A stretch of 64,000 bases of DNA from Mansonella perstans. Taxonomy: Eukaryota > Nematoda > Chromadorea > Rhabditida > Onchocercidae. Under the pieces are notes generated by a model. That model saw nothing but the letters and a program-made list of their open reading frames with translations, ran no database searches and was not told where the DNA came from. The stretch spans positions 248,001-312,000 of the forward strand of contig JBAMDO010000570.1 in NCBI GenBank assembly GCA_037074765.1, in the 5' to 3' direction. Position 1 is the first letter of the stretch; each line of letters starts with the position of its first letter. A program made the position numbers and the translations under genes. Shown piece by piece: positions 21,800 to 34,500 of this stretch.

Positions 21800-24700
21800 T
21801 TATGTTGTCATGTTTTTATTCTGATTTGCAAGAATTTCACCTCCACCATTTAGATCGGTTTCTGCCATTTGTTTTTCTATTTCAGCCATTTCCATTTCTG
21901 CTACACGCTTTTTAGCTTCTTCATTAGCGACTGAAATTCAAAATATTTTGTTCTCTATCCTACAGCGAAACAAACTAAAGTTGTGATGAAAAAAATGCCA
22001 TACATGATGTCATTTAACACCTATAACCGATCGTAAAATCTTAAAAATATTTGAATTTAGCAAAATTTTTTCAAACCTGCAGACAAGAACTCGTCATATT
22101 CATCGCTCACATCATCGTTATCCAAAATCGTGTCATTATTATCCAATTTACAGAAGCTCTCTTCTAGAAAGGCTCGTTCTTCGTCGGTTAGTGGCTGACC
22201 ATCGGGACCAATGATAAAACTGGATGAACAAGATGGCGTCAAACCTTGATCATTTTCTTTACGACACTGCTGAAATCACAAAAACTGCGTAATAATTCAA
22301 CTTTTGCTAAAATCATTAATTTCATATCAATTTGACTTTTTCTGAAATATTTATAACAGAGATTTTGAAGGACGAACGAATGGCTTTTTGGAGCAGCTTG
22401 AAATAAAAAGTCCTTCAAAAATTCAAAAAACATAAATCTATCATTTACATCAGTCGCTGGTGGTTTTCCTTCTTTATTAGTTGATAAATTCCGTGCATCC
22501 CACTTGTTCTCACGCCATATGTTCAAACTTAATATTCGCTCCTTCACAGGACTGAAAATAGCATCTCGAAATTTTTAAATATTGCAGGATACAAGCTTTG
22601 TGTAACGAGAATCATATCTAGATTTTTCCCCAGATATTTTCTGTAGATATTTTTCACCTAGATATTTTCCATAAATAAATGATACAGATACCCATATACG
22701 AATGCATAAATGATTCAACACGAGATGAGAAAAACGAGATGGAAAAATAAACAATGGAAATTACTGATTTATAAAATCTTGAGAAGATAGTACGGCAATA
22801 AAAGACATTTCAGATCGGTCAATTTTAACTTTTTGGCTACATGACTGCTTTAAAAATGCTATCGTTCCAACCAGGCAAGTAGCAGTTTGTTCGATTGAGA
22901 ATTTAGCTAATATATAGGAATGATACCAGTCTAATTTTTCAAACTATAATAGTGAATGTGTTGTCCGGCCATATTTTTAAAAAAGAATGATCATTATATA
23001 TTAGTAACAATAACGCTTACTCGCTGATAGCTGGATGTGCTTTAGCAATAGCATTCAGCTGTGTGAGAAGCTCATTAATTTTTGACGTCCCTTCATTGGT
23101 ATCCAAATAACGACCAGTGAGCTGAAAAATTTGTCGCCCAATAAGTAACAAGAGGTTTCATCATATATATTCAAATCTACATAATTTTTACAGATGTTTT
23201 AATAAAAATTCATCTAATTTAAAAATGAAAATTCACACAACTTAAAAACTGCAATAAAATGTTACCTTAAGTACTTCTACTACTACTTTGACTTTCGAAT
23301 CATCCAAGCGATCAGCGACCAAAATCTCTTTGATTTGCTCCAGTAGGGCATTCTCAAAAGCTGGCATTTGTGAACTATTTTTCTGAAACTTGGCTAATTT
23401 GGATTAATGAAAGAGTGTAATTTTGGAAAAATTAGTATGGGAAAAACTTATAGGTTTCAACAATAAATACTACAAGAAATTATCCATGTCAAAGCCAGTG
23501 TACAGAAATTAAAATTCACTTGAAACAATATTTAAAGGATCTTTTTAAAACACTAATATCGATGATGAAAAAGAATGAAACACCCCATTAAAGTTCAATT
23601 CAAGTTCTAAATGAAAAAAGTGCGACAAATTTTAAGAAAATCAATGATAAAACAAAGAACATCGTCCTCAACTTTGTCTGAAATAATAGAAAATCAAAGA
23701 ATAAATATAAAGAAAATGTAGTGCAATGCAAAAAAAAAAATCTCATAAAAATATAGATAATGATTAGAACTGAAGAACAACCGCTTACCGATTCTAGCTT
23801 TTCATAAATCTCTGCAAAAAATAGCAAAAGATTCTTCCGTTGCTGATCACTGAGATTGGATCTTTGCTCCTGGTGAAAGTATAATAAGCTAGCAATCATA
23901 TCATCTTGGAAAGTACGCAGATCACGACACAAAAATGAGCATAATTTTGCCAAATTATATTGTACTGTTTGGGATGATGAAGTAAAAGCTGCCTAAAAAA
24001 TAGAAAATTAAAATTTAACCAAGAATTAGAATCGATGATTCATCTTTAGTTCTCGAAATCCTGTTCTAAATAAATTAAATACTTCTGAGTGAGTCGCGTT
24101 AATCTCTATGAATCCTGAAGTATCAGAAAAATAGCACTTTTGCACAACAAAAGCTTTTTTTATATTTGTCCTTCCATTTACCTCTAACCTCTCTCGTCGT
24201 TTAAGTCAATTTCAAATAGATTTTTATCACTTTTCAATCAAAATGCATTCGTAACAGTGCTAAACCTTCATGTCATTCTATGTCATTTCTTAAACACTAT
24301 TTCCTTCATAGAAATCTCCTTGCTATCAAGTAGTTGACATATAAAGTTGCAATCAATCAATTACACCCATCAACCAATTCGAAGAAAAGTGAAAACGCTA
24401 GAAAAGACTAAGAATTCTTACCAACTGAATAATCATTTCAACCGCTATTTTCAATGCGTCAATTTTGAACGCCGGATGGGTAGTACGTTCTCTGATAGCA
24501 TTCGACCAGGTTTCAAATTCACCTGGCTCTAATATTAGCTGCTCCAAACCGACTTGTATCTAAATTGGAATTAAAATTCCAAATGCCTCAATCATTTTTA
24601 ATTTGGAAAAAGTTTCCGAACATTTCTTTCGGCGAATAGTCGGAAAACACTTAGAAAACTAAATGGTCAAATTATTTCCGACTCAGTTATTAAAGAAGCT

Positions 24701-27069
24701 TTGAAAGATGACAGGCATTAAAAGAATATATTAAAAAGATTGTTTAATGGCTATCCGAGCCTTCAAGACCATTTTATAATCCTGCCCGACAAGCATTATC
24801 ACAATTACCTCTCATAAGCTTGTAGTGCTTATATTTTTGGAACTGCTTAAAAGTACATGTCAGCTGCAAGTCTCTCAACCAAAATGGTAACTGCATTATA
24901 TTTTTCAGTCAAGTCATATATTTCTTCCAGTGGTACCATACTGTCATCCATTGAACATTGTGGAATTAAGTGCTAATAAGGTGTTTTCCTATTATAATCT
25001 TGAACATATATACTTCGATTTTTTCCCTAACTTATACCTTTTACCATCAATTGAAAGGTTAAAATTAAACCTTCTAGTTAGAATAACTTCATTGGATATC
25101 AAGGCGATACAATTAAGAAATGGATAACCTTAATGTACACTTAATAAGCAAACCTCTTGTAATTCTTTAGCTCGTTCACTACATAGCATTCGTTCGCAGA
25201 GAGCAGGTGAAAGGTTAGCTTGCAGTCCATAATATCCAAAGTTGTTACCATAGCCCAGTTCCGCGCCCAGTGCTTCCGCAACATCCCCATTTGCTGTTGG
25301 TGGCTCCATATATGGAGTGAACATTGGAATCTCCTGCGAAAACTGCAATAATAATTTTGATTTCTAATACAACAACTAAAAATTATATGATTAAAATTCT
25401 AATAATGAAAATTCGAATAATCACAAATTAAATTGATAATGATCAAAAGCATTAGATAAAAAAAAAATTCAGAATAAGAATGTTAAATGACCACTCAGTA
25501 TGATGCCCAAAACTTCGATTCAAGATATCCTGTAAGCAGTTAAAAAAGATGCTTAGCCTGCATACTTGAAAGCAACTTAGAAACAATTAATTATGACAAA
25601 AAGAAACATCGAAAATGATGATCCTAAATACAATAATGATAAAACAGGTTCCCCCTTTCTCAAGTTTAGAAATGAACAGTAATAATTATTGACAGATGAA
25701 AAAAAAAACTATACAATTATTTCTGAATTTGTTCATTGGAATCTAATAAACAAATTGATTATGATGAGATATTTTCACACTAGCAAACATAATCATAAAG
25801 AGATATTCATTTCAATGATTTCTTTGTCTGTACCAGTCCGTATTCAACATCATTGTTACAATCAGCAAGTTTTCATTTACTTTTCTTCCCAACAACAATA
25901 TCACACTAGCCATTGCATACTAATTATATCATATACACTCAAATCTATCATTCCTAATAGACATTTTCAAAAATTCTTGATGCGAATCCAGTTCCCTTTA
26001 TTTACATACAACCAGAAATTTTCTCCGATTGTTTTTAATGCGCTCTACTTAAATAAAGGTGGCCGTAAAATACGATAGACTATTAATTAGTCGCTCATTT
26101 TAAAATACATTTGTTTGGAATTAAAAAACCAATAATTGAAATTTTAAAGGACAACGATGTTAAAATTTCCCTAAATTTAAATATTCATTTTATAGCATCA
26201 GAAAAATGTCCCCACTTTTCATTCACGTACATGAATGAAGTTTAATGAAATACAAGTTAACAGATTATGCTATAAATGCAGATGTTCAATACATCATCCA
26301 TTGTGGTGAACACCTGCATTTGGTGAACAAGTTCTTTCCATTCCAAATAAGTATCACTGCTGATGAAATCATAATAATCAGTGAATGATTAAACTGGATT
26401 GAACAGAGGAGATGAACTAACTATCGAAAAACACTAATCTATCAAACGAACGACCCAAAATACTAATCTATCTATCGAACGATACCCTTTTTCTCCTTAC
26501 TTAATACCCTAAACCTGAAGGAAACAAAGAAGGACAAAAGAAATATATGTACACGCAAATATTATATTCTAAAAATACACAGAACAGAGTTTCGGAGAGC
26601 TCTCAAAATGTAGCATAAATCTAAAATACGACTAAAATGAGTTCTCATCGAGCCAGACAAGATCCAATTGGCCGTCTTTACACAGAGCCCGGAAAAAGGG
26701 TATGTTATTCGTGTGCGCACTTCTCTTGCACATTCAATCATTCACTCCAACCCCTATCTTCCCTTCAATTATCAACACAACACAAATTTCAATAAAATTG
26801 CATAAATATGCTGTCTCTTGATCTGGTACTCTATTGTTTTCTTACTCTTGTATATACCGTCAAACTACATAGAGCACAGAATAGGGTACGTTTATAACAA
26901 CACGAATTTCACATAAACTATAGGAAAAAATAAAATGTCATCTTGACAATACTATTAATGCTTCCCCTTCTCAATGTCATCCCAAATCAAATTAGCCCAT
27001 CATCGCATCATCATCATTCCAATAACATTTTATATCGATCCAACTTAGATTTCAGAATATTTATATATC

Positions 27070-27115
<46 letters not shown>

Positions 27116-27170
27116 ACACACACACACCACACACACACCACACACACACCACACACACACACACACACAC

Positions 27171-27217
<47 letters not shown>

Positions 27218-29439
27218 GACAGGCATGCAGAAATGTTTGGTAGTGTCAAATTTAGCCTATTTTATTTAATTTATGCATTTATTTTTTTCATAGTTTTTTG
27301 TGCTAGATTTTTCTTCAGCATTAAAAATCACAAAAAAGTGCATATAATTAGAAGCATCCTGCTAAACTATCATCTGAATCATTTTCCGAATGAGATAACA
27401 TTCGAATTTAAACGAGTTTAAAATTACCAAATTCGACATATACAGAACATATGGAACATACGTTTGCAAACAATTTGCAAATAAACCTATTTTCTTTCAG
27501 TCCTATTTTATAATTACACGGCGAAATTATTGAATTAGGATAATTCGGTATTCATTAATTCGTTTCTCACGAACTAAGTCAACTATCACAAAATCATATT
27601 GTGCATTACATTCCCCTATACTACAGTATTAATAAAGAAAAACCCTATCTGGCTTTTCAAGTGAAAATATTCCAGTTCTAAAAATTAAATTTGCATCAAA
27701 AATATTTAAAAAACGCCATATTTCTATATGTTATAATGAAGCAAGCATCCAACTGATGTAAAAAAACAAAAAAACAAAAAAAAACTTCAACAAACAGACA
27801 GCCATCATAAAGAAATCAAAGGAGAAAGAAATAGATTCTGGAATTATAGAATTTGATTTAAAGAACTGCTATAAATTTTCTTTTTTTGTTCCACTGTTCC
27901 AATCGATAAAAATTAATCACATGAAACTTGATAAGTTCAGTTACAAATACTGAACCAAATTTCACCTAAAAAAAATGGATATTCAAATAAACCTGATAGT
28001 CATAAGCATTAGCCGGACAATACCCATCGTACATTGGAGCATTCACGTAAGAAGGAATATCATGCAGACGGTACTGAAAACAGTTCTTTATAAAAACACT
28101 AAATGGAATTGGAATCCAAAACAATTCTGAAATCAAAAAAAAAAATGATGAAATTAGAAATAATTCCTATCATCGTTGGAACTAAATATTCTTCCTCTAT
28201 TTTCCAGGATAAAATGGGATGGTTTCTATTTGCTTATGTTATCATACTGCTCCAGGATTATATCATCTGATATGCATATAATTGAAATCATATATGCAAT
28301 TATAGTCTGTCGCAGACAACACTGAATACTGTGCTTTGCGTCATAAATTCTTCACAAAAACTTCCTTGAGAAAACGATATAAGTGAAAATAATAAACGAT
28401 ACCGTTTTTTTCTTTTTTTTTCAGTTGGGCATTGATAGATTTAGTCTAAACTATATGGTATCATTTAATTTTGAACAATATCGAAAGATTTAAATTTGTC
28501 AAAATTCAATGCAAACAACATACCGAATATGTAGGGTGAAAAGGTGGCGCATTTGGATTAAGCTGGAAAGTACCATTATGATGAGAATTCACTGATGGCT
28601 GCTGATACGGAGTTTGTGGATTCGGTGATCTATACACATCTGAAACACTGGAAAAAATGCTAATTCTGCATACTGAGTTTTTCATTTTTTTCTTGTGAAA
28701 TGAAAATTTTGAAAAACTTTCATCACCAAAATTTAACTTATGTAAATAATATAATTTAGATGTCTAAGTTCATAAAGGATATGTACCAAAAAATTTTAAG
28801 CAGATAAAGACAGGAATAATAAGTTGATCCATTAGCAGTAATTTTGGAATGAACAGAAGCTATTTAATTTAAGAAGTTGATATTCAGAACAAACGATCTC
28901 AGATAGACTCAGAATCTTTAATATTCAGAACAAATGGTCTCACATAGACTCAGAATCTCAATATTATCGATTAATAAACGTATGCAAAATGTTCCTGCAA
29001 CGTTAACAATACTGATTACTCAAATTGTTTCAAAACTTGACTTGTTAGCATAGAGAAACACGATCATTTTTAGACTCCTTAGGATACTTAGTAAGTTTTC
29101 TTCTCTACCATTTTTTACTTATTTTATTAATTCCATTATTTATTAATATACCATGCATTCCATCACATATAAAATCTATTGTAATTAATGCACCATTCAA
29201 TCAATATTTGTTCCCCGGCAAACATTAATTTTATCATTTTTTAAAATATATAATATAAAATACCCTTAGCAGAACATACCGGAAGTGATGGAATTCAACA
29301 CAGGGCTATTGTATGGCGCACGTGTAGTTTGCTGCTGAGATTCTGGATTCGAAGGTTGCATATTATATTTATGTGATGATGGAGTTGTATTGGTAGTTGC
29401 TGCTGTCCGATTGTATGATGGATGAGAATAATCGCTCAT
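21800..29439 (-). CDS. PAIP1: Poly(A)-binding-protein-interacting protein 1 homologue
   Basis: Eleven exons give 510 residues: 29439-29280, 28639-28524, 28073-27993, 25342-25154, 24559-24422, 23992-23789, 23382-23266, 23121-23021, 22551-22449, 22269-22077 and 21930-21800. After a Ser/Thr/Pro/Gln-rich N-terminus, residues about 78-91 hold a PAM2 motif (FQLNPNAPPFHPTY), which binds the MLLE domain of cytoplasmic PABP. Residues about 165-370 form the helical MIF4G domain shared with eIF4G, including QYNLAKLCSFLCRDL and LLLFFAEIYEKLE. The segment LKLTGRYLDTN matches PAIP1 closely. The acidic C-terminus (DDVSDEYDEFL, then a charged helix) is the position of the second PABP-binding site in PAIP1. 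The family stimulates translation by bridging PABP and eIF4A/eIF3. Exon 2 uses the second AG of a TCCAGTGTTTCAG acceptor, as phase requires. Intron 3 is 2.65 kb and carries a CA array. Confidence 0.88.
25689..26078 (+). other. 129-codon open frame antisense in PAIP1 intron 3, doubtful
   Basis: This is the longest frame in the window with no assigned exon. The translation is rich in His, Tyr, Ile, Phe, Ser and Asn, as expected for AT-rich random sequence. It shows no domain, signal peptide or splice context. It is probably not a gene. Confidence 0.12.
26637..26699 (+). other. Possible small first exon nested in PAIP1 intron 3
   Basis: A GC-richer island carries ATG plus 20 codons (SSHRARQDPIGRLYTEPGKR), ending at a good donor (AAAAGG|GTATGTT) on the plus strand, opposite to PAIP1. 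Base composition stands out from the surrounding intron. No downstream plus-strand exon was found, so this could be a nested gene start, a non-coding exon or a conserved intronic element. Confidence 0.25.
27069..27219. repeat. Compound CA microsatellite
   Basis: A pure (CA)n run of about 22 repeats is followed by CA-repeat blocks interrupted by ACC at 10-12 base intervals, then about six ACATAC hexamers, then a short CA run. It lies in PAIP1 intron 3. The long open frames across it on both strands (His-Thr or Val-Cys repeats) are artefacts. Confidence 0.95.
28881..28961. repeat. 41-bp tandem duplication in PAIP1 intron 1
   Basis: Two copies of TATTCAGAACAAAYGRTCTC plus AYATAGACTCAGAATCT, at 28881 and 28922, differ at a few positions. 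Confidence 0.75.
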
Positions 29440-31477
29440 TTTCTTCGTAATTCTTTGTCACAGCGAAATAGTATTTTAAAAAGATCTGAAAATGTATGAA
29501 ATTTTCATGATGAATTTTGCACAAATTACAAGAATGGAAAACGATCTGCGGGATTCTTATCGTACTTAGTTAATGAATTCATTAATTAAATTAGTGAGTA
29601 TAGTAAGCTATGAACTAGCAAAATATGAACAGTTTTGCGAAATTAAACTACAAAGAGAAAAAAAATGGGAAATGGGAATAATTAAACCTTTTATATCAAA
29701 TTGAGGGATTCTTTTTACATTAAGTTAATGAATCAGTGAGTATAGTAGGCTATAAACTAGCAAGATATGAATAGTTTTGCGAAATTAAATTGAAGAAATC
29801 TAAAATAAAAAGACGATATAAATGAGTTCAACGACTCAACATCACGTATTTGACGGTCACAACATATCACGCAGCCAGCAGGACAAATATGACAATGCTA
29901 CTTCCCAACCACGAGGTCGAACTCAAAAATTTATTCTCGGCCATGTAAGGTAAGAGTTATAAAGTAATGCTATAACACATAAACAAGCAGGCACTACTCT
30001 GCAGCAGCTCAAAATATAATAAGCGAGAGAGAGAGAGAAACAAAAAGCAAAAAAGAGAAGAAAGCAAACAGAAAACAAGCAACAGGTAAAGGTCAGAGTT
30101 CATTTCCCACCAAAACCGATCAATATTTTAGGATAAGTACCGTTTCCTAATGGATGGAACACATAAAAATATAGCAAACGATGAAGAAAATTCCTCATTT
30201 TAATTAAAATAAATGATGCTTGGCAAATTTTCACAATTAACTGTTGAGATTTTACTCAGATAGGATATAAATTTTTTCGGAAATATTGAAAAATTCCTAT
30301 TTTAAAAGAAATCAAGTTTGGACAAAAATTTAAATTTTTCTGTCCCAAAGTATAACACAGATACAATTATTTTTCTCACTTGAACAGTATGAATTAATTA
30401 ATTCGAGAAAGAATCAATAATTTGTTAAAGGTACAAAATAAAAGAAGCATATAAGAAACCTAACGATAGCCATAGTGTCCTGCAAATGCGACAAACGAAT
30501 GTTAGAAATTTTCGTTGGTAAATTTTCATTTCCTTCTAAATTTCGAAAAAGCGATGGAATAGTTTTTTAAAATTGTTCTTTAAAGTGACAAGAAATTTTA
30601 AGCAGAAATGAAAGAGACACTACCAATCACTGGCATTGCCACTAACTTACACTGCATCCAATTAATCATTTGGGATCACGAAGAGAAAAGATGATGATGA
30701 CGATGATGATGACCTGACCCTGTATCATCAAAAACAACTCCCACCAGTTGAATCTTTGGCTGTTTAGGGCCCGGCTGATATTTGAAGGGCCGACCAAAGC
30801 CATTACAAAAATTATTTTTTTAAGAGCATTTGGATGAAAAGTTATCTGTAAATTTCGATGCTGTAGTCATTGAGGACAAATTTTGGTGATCTTTTTGTTA
30901 CATTATGAGATTATTGAAATTACTACTTGCGTGAAATTGAAAATGAATATCAATGGATTAGAGCAAAGATTAACCAAAGTTAGGACTTTAACTAAATATA
31001 TGCGCAGATTAGTTATTTCACTATTGCTTTGAGTTAAAATTTGAAAAATAGATAAGTTGGTTGTTAAACTTGAAGAGTTTTTAGACAAGGAAAAGTTAAG
31101 GAGTAAATAAGTTCAAGTTATAGATGTATGTAATATCCAACAATCAACGATAGCCAGATAGCCAACTGATTGAACTTTGTAGACAAGGAAAAGTTGAGAA
31201 GTAAGTTCAGGTTGTGGATGTATTTAGTATCCAACACTCAACAATAGCTAGATAAGTTAGCTGATGCATTTGTGAAAAAAAGTAAAAGTGTGTGAGGTTA
31301 CGATTAACTTCCTTGAGGCTAAGATTAACTTCTACGATTAATTAAGATTAACTTTTCTTAAATGTTAGTTAGAAGACTTCTCATAGACATGAGAATAACT
31401 CTGTGAATTGGAATCTTTTAGGCGTGGAAATATTTCTATGCATTGGAATTTATTTTCAGCAGCATTTCAGTGATTAA
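29440..31477. other. Divergent intergenic region between PAIP1 and HARS
   Basis: This is the presumed promoter region for both genes. A minus-strand TTTTCAG at about 29485 is a candidate trans-splice or leader acceptor for PAIP1. A GC-richer block at about 29860-29955 holds a 25-codon minus-strand ORF (29944-29867, MAENKFLSSTSWLGSS start) and a plus-strand donor-like AAG|GTAAGAG. A (GA)n run lies near 30025, and a GATGATGACGATGATGATGA tract near 30690. Two diverged copies of a roughly 70-bp unit (AGTGAGTATAGTARGCTATRAACTAGCAA) lie at about 29590-29655 and 29730-29795. Confidence 0.5.
31072..31265. repeat. About 100-bp tandem duplication upstream of HARS
   Basis: Two diverged copies begin TAGACAAGGAAAAGTT at 31082 and 31182 and end near CAATAGCTAGATA. 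They lie 220-400 bases upstream of the HARS cytosolic first exon. Confidence 0.75.
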
Positions 31478-31585
31478 ATGGGAACCATTGGTGATGATGG
31501 ATCAGCAATGTTTCTGCGCGATGAGATTAAAGCTTTAGGCAATGAAATACAAACACTAAGGAATATGAATGGAAATGAAGATTTG
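31478..31585 (+). CDS. HARS1: HARS cytosolic-type first exon
   Basis: ATG plus 35 codons end at GATTTG|GTATCG in phase 0. An acceptor doublet (TTTTCAG then TTTCAG) lies 9-20 bases before the ATG, which fits trans-splicing. The peptide is acidic and then helical, without presequence character, and aligns with the first half of the WHEP domain at the N-terminus of metazoan HARS. Confidence 0.75.
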
Positions 31586-34500
31586 GTATCGATTAAATAG
31601 TAAACTTTTCCGACAAATCACGACATTTGCATTCTGTGCTGTTGTCGTGAAAAATTTGTTTTTTTGTTTAGATGAAGTAGATCACTTGTTTATTTGTGGT
31701 TTTGCTTGAACCAATGAAGTATATAGCTCACTGTTTAACAAAAATATAGGAATTTGATATAGATTTATGGATAAAGGCGTAGAAATAGTTTATAGAAATA
31801 ATCGCGACCAAATAGGATCCAGTGAAATGATGATTTGAAATTGAACTCAATATAATGAAACGATTTCTGAGGCGTATATAAAGGATATTCTCGAGATTAG
31901 GGATCACCGCGGAAAGCCATCAGATAATTAGGTAATTACAAAGGAAATAAGTTATGAAATCAACAGACATAGCATTTAGAAAAGGAAATAATTGTGAGGG
32001 AATTATGAAAAATACAAAAAACAGTTCTGAAATCATCAAGTATTGCAATTATAAGCAGAAATAACTTTGAAAAACGATAATAAAACATGTTAATAGATAG
32101 CAGGTAAATCAAATAATATTCCGAATCAGTTATAAAATAAGACGTAATTATCTCATTATTATAAAATGAACTTGTGATATAATGTTTGTTTTGGTTTTCT
32201 CGATAGCTATAATAGAAAATACAAAAAATTATGATACCTTGAATATTTCATCGGGAATTTCATTCTAGAAAATGTATTAAACACGATAAGAAATGAAAAG
32301 AGAAATTTGAAATCTCGGGATTGTAGACTTTAGCAGGCTATATTTTGAAAGTAGCTTTTCAAAACATTTAACTATCATAATTTAGATGAATCCGCGAAAT
32401 TTAGATGAATCCTTTTTTTCTGAAAAACTTAGTTTTTAAGTCTATAAATTGATTTCCAGGCATTCACAGATTAGAGATATCTTTGTCAGAAATACAGAAA
32501 TTGAAATTTGATTATAGATTTAATGTTAATGAATAATTTCATTGATTCTGAAAGTGATTCTTTAGTTTTTAAATTGAAATATGATTATAGATTTAATGCT
32601 AATGAATAATTTCATTGATTCTGAAAATGATCCTTTAGTTCTTAAAATTTGATTTATGGTAGATTTAGTGCTAATGAATGATTTCATTGATTCTAGAAGT
32701 GATCCTTTTATTCTTAATATTTATAGTGAATTGGTTTGTTCTTTGCTAAAATTTACTTTGTCTAGGTTTTTTAGATATCGAGAGAAAGATGTGGGAAAAT
32801 GTTTGAGCATTTCTGAAATTCCCGACGATAACGTCGTCGTCATTTGTGCTTTGTGTTTATTTGCTTTCAAAGGAGAATTATTTTAAAATTTTCACTAATT
32901 TTAATCTTGCACTTGGGTGATGCATATTCGGAAATAAATTTTCATTTAATTGATTTGTTGCCGGAATGATATTCGACAATGAGTTATTGTTATTAATTCT
33001 GCAATGAATTATCGGTCAATGTTTTTGATAAAATTCATTATAAACTATATTTAAATCAAAATAGTAATGATTTTTTATGCTTAAGTTTGACGAAAAAAAT
33101 TAACTCACAAAGAATTTATGGAATTTTTTGAATCTTTTGGCATGAAGAAAGTTGAGTTGGTGCCAAAATCCTAGTGATTGTTGAGTAGCAACATATTCAT
33201 TATTGATGTCACTTATTGCGGGACGTTGCTTACTACCATTCCGCTCAAATTTTATCAAATTTTTTGCTATTCGAAGAAACGGAACTATTACTGAGGTAAT
33301 GGAAATGAATATCAGTTCGGCAGCAATTCGTGATTCTTTTCACAAACTTTTAATTCAACAAAATTTTGAGAATTTGTTTTTCCCTCATATACAAAAGATA
33401 TTGTTGAGGATTTACTAATATTGATGAAACTTCGGCATCCCAAATTACCGTAGTTGATTTTCGTGACTGATTTAACCACAGTATACTTTTGACAGTTTGA
33501 TTTACAGATGGTATCTTTGTCTGTTTAAATTATCCATTTGTCAAGCAACAGAATTTTTTAAATTATCACTTAGTCCCTAATTCTTTTAATTTTTGTTATA
33601 GGAAGAAATCTTATCAGCTGAAACTGAAACTATTTTCTCAAACTAAAATTGTTTGCAGACCAAAGAAAGCGTGATCAACATGACTGAGAAGAAGTTTTTG
33701 CTAAGCCATGATTCGCAAAGAAAGTTTGAAATTCGATGTCCAAAGGGTATGTGACTCTCAGTTTCCTTTTTGTAGAATTAAATTCTCCGAAGTTAGGTTC
33801 TACTTTCCTTTACTTTCCCAATGGTTTTTTTTTTTTTTTTTTTTTAGGTACACGTGATTATGGACCTCAAGACATGGCATTACGAAAACAGGTGTTAGAT
33901 GTAGTTACAGAGTGTTTTAAACGCCACGGTGCTGTTACGATCGATACACCTGTGTTCGAGTTACGAGACATCTTGATGGGGAAGTATGGTGAAGAAGGTG
34001 GAAAATTAATATATGATTTATCCGATCAAGGAGGTGAACTCCTTAGTTTACGTTACGATCTCACGGTAAGTTATAAGAGGGTCTAACTTTTTCTAATGGC
34101 ATTTTAGTTTTAAATTGATTGATATGTAATGAAATCATCATCCAAAATGACGCTTTTTTATGTTTTAGAGTATAGAAAGCCTTTTTATTATTGCAGTTGA
34201 TAGACTTCACTTTAAATTAAGCAGTTCCTTTCATAGTTGCACTTTCAGATGTAAATTTAGAAATTAGTTAAAAATTAAAAGTAATTATTTTCTCCCTAGA
34301 ACTTATTGGAAAGACCTTTTAATTCAAAAATTGTCCTACGACCGACCATTCGGACATCGTGCTTGATAATCCTAGTTATCATTGGTTATAATAATAATAT
34401 CAAATCCTTTTAAAATGATCGAAGAAGCTACCATACTGATTTAAACTTCATATATTCAAGTTATAATGTTTCAGGTACCTTTTGCTCGTTATCTTGCCAT

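Noticed and set aside
26943..27269. 108-codon His/Thr-rich frame and the opposite Val/Cys frame
   Set aside because: Both are translations of the CA microsatellite in PAIP1 intron 3.
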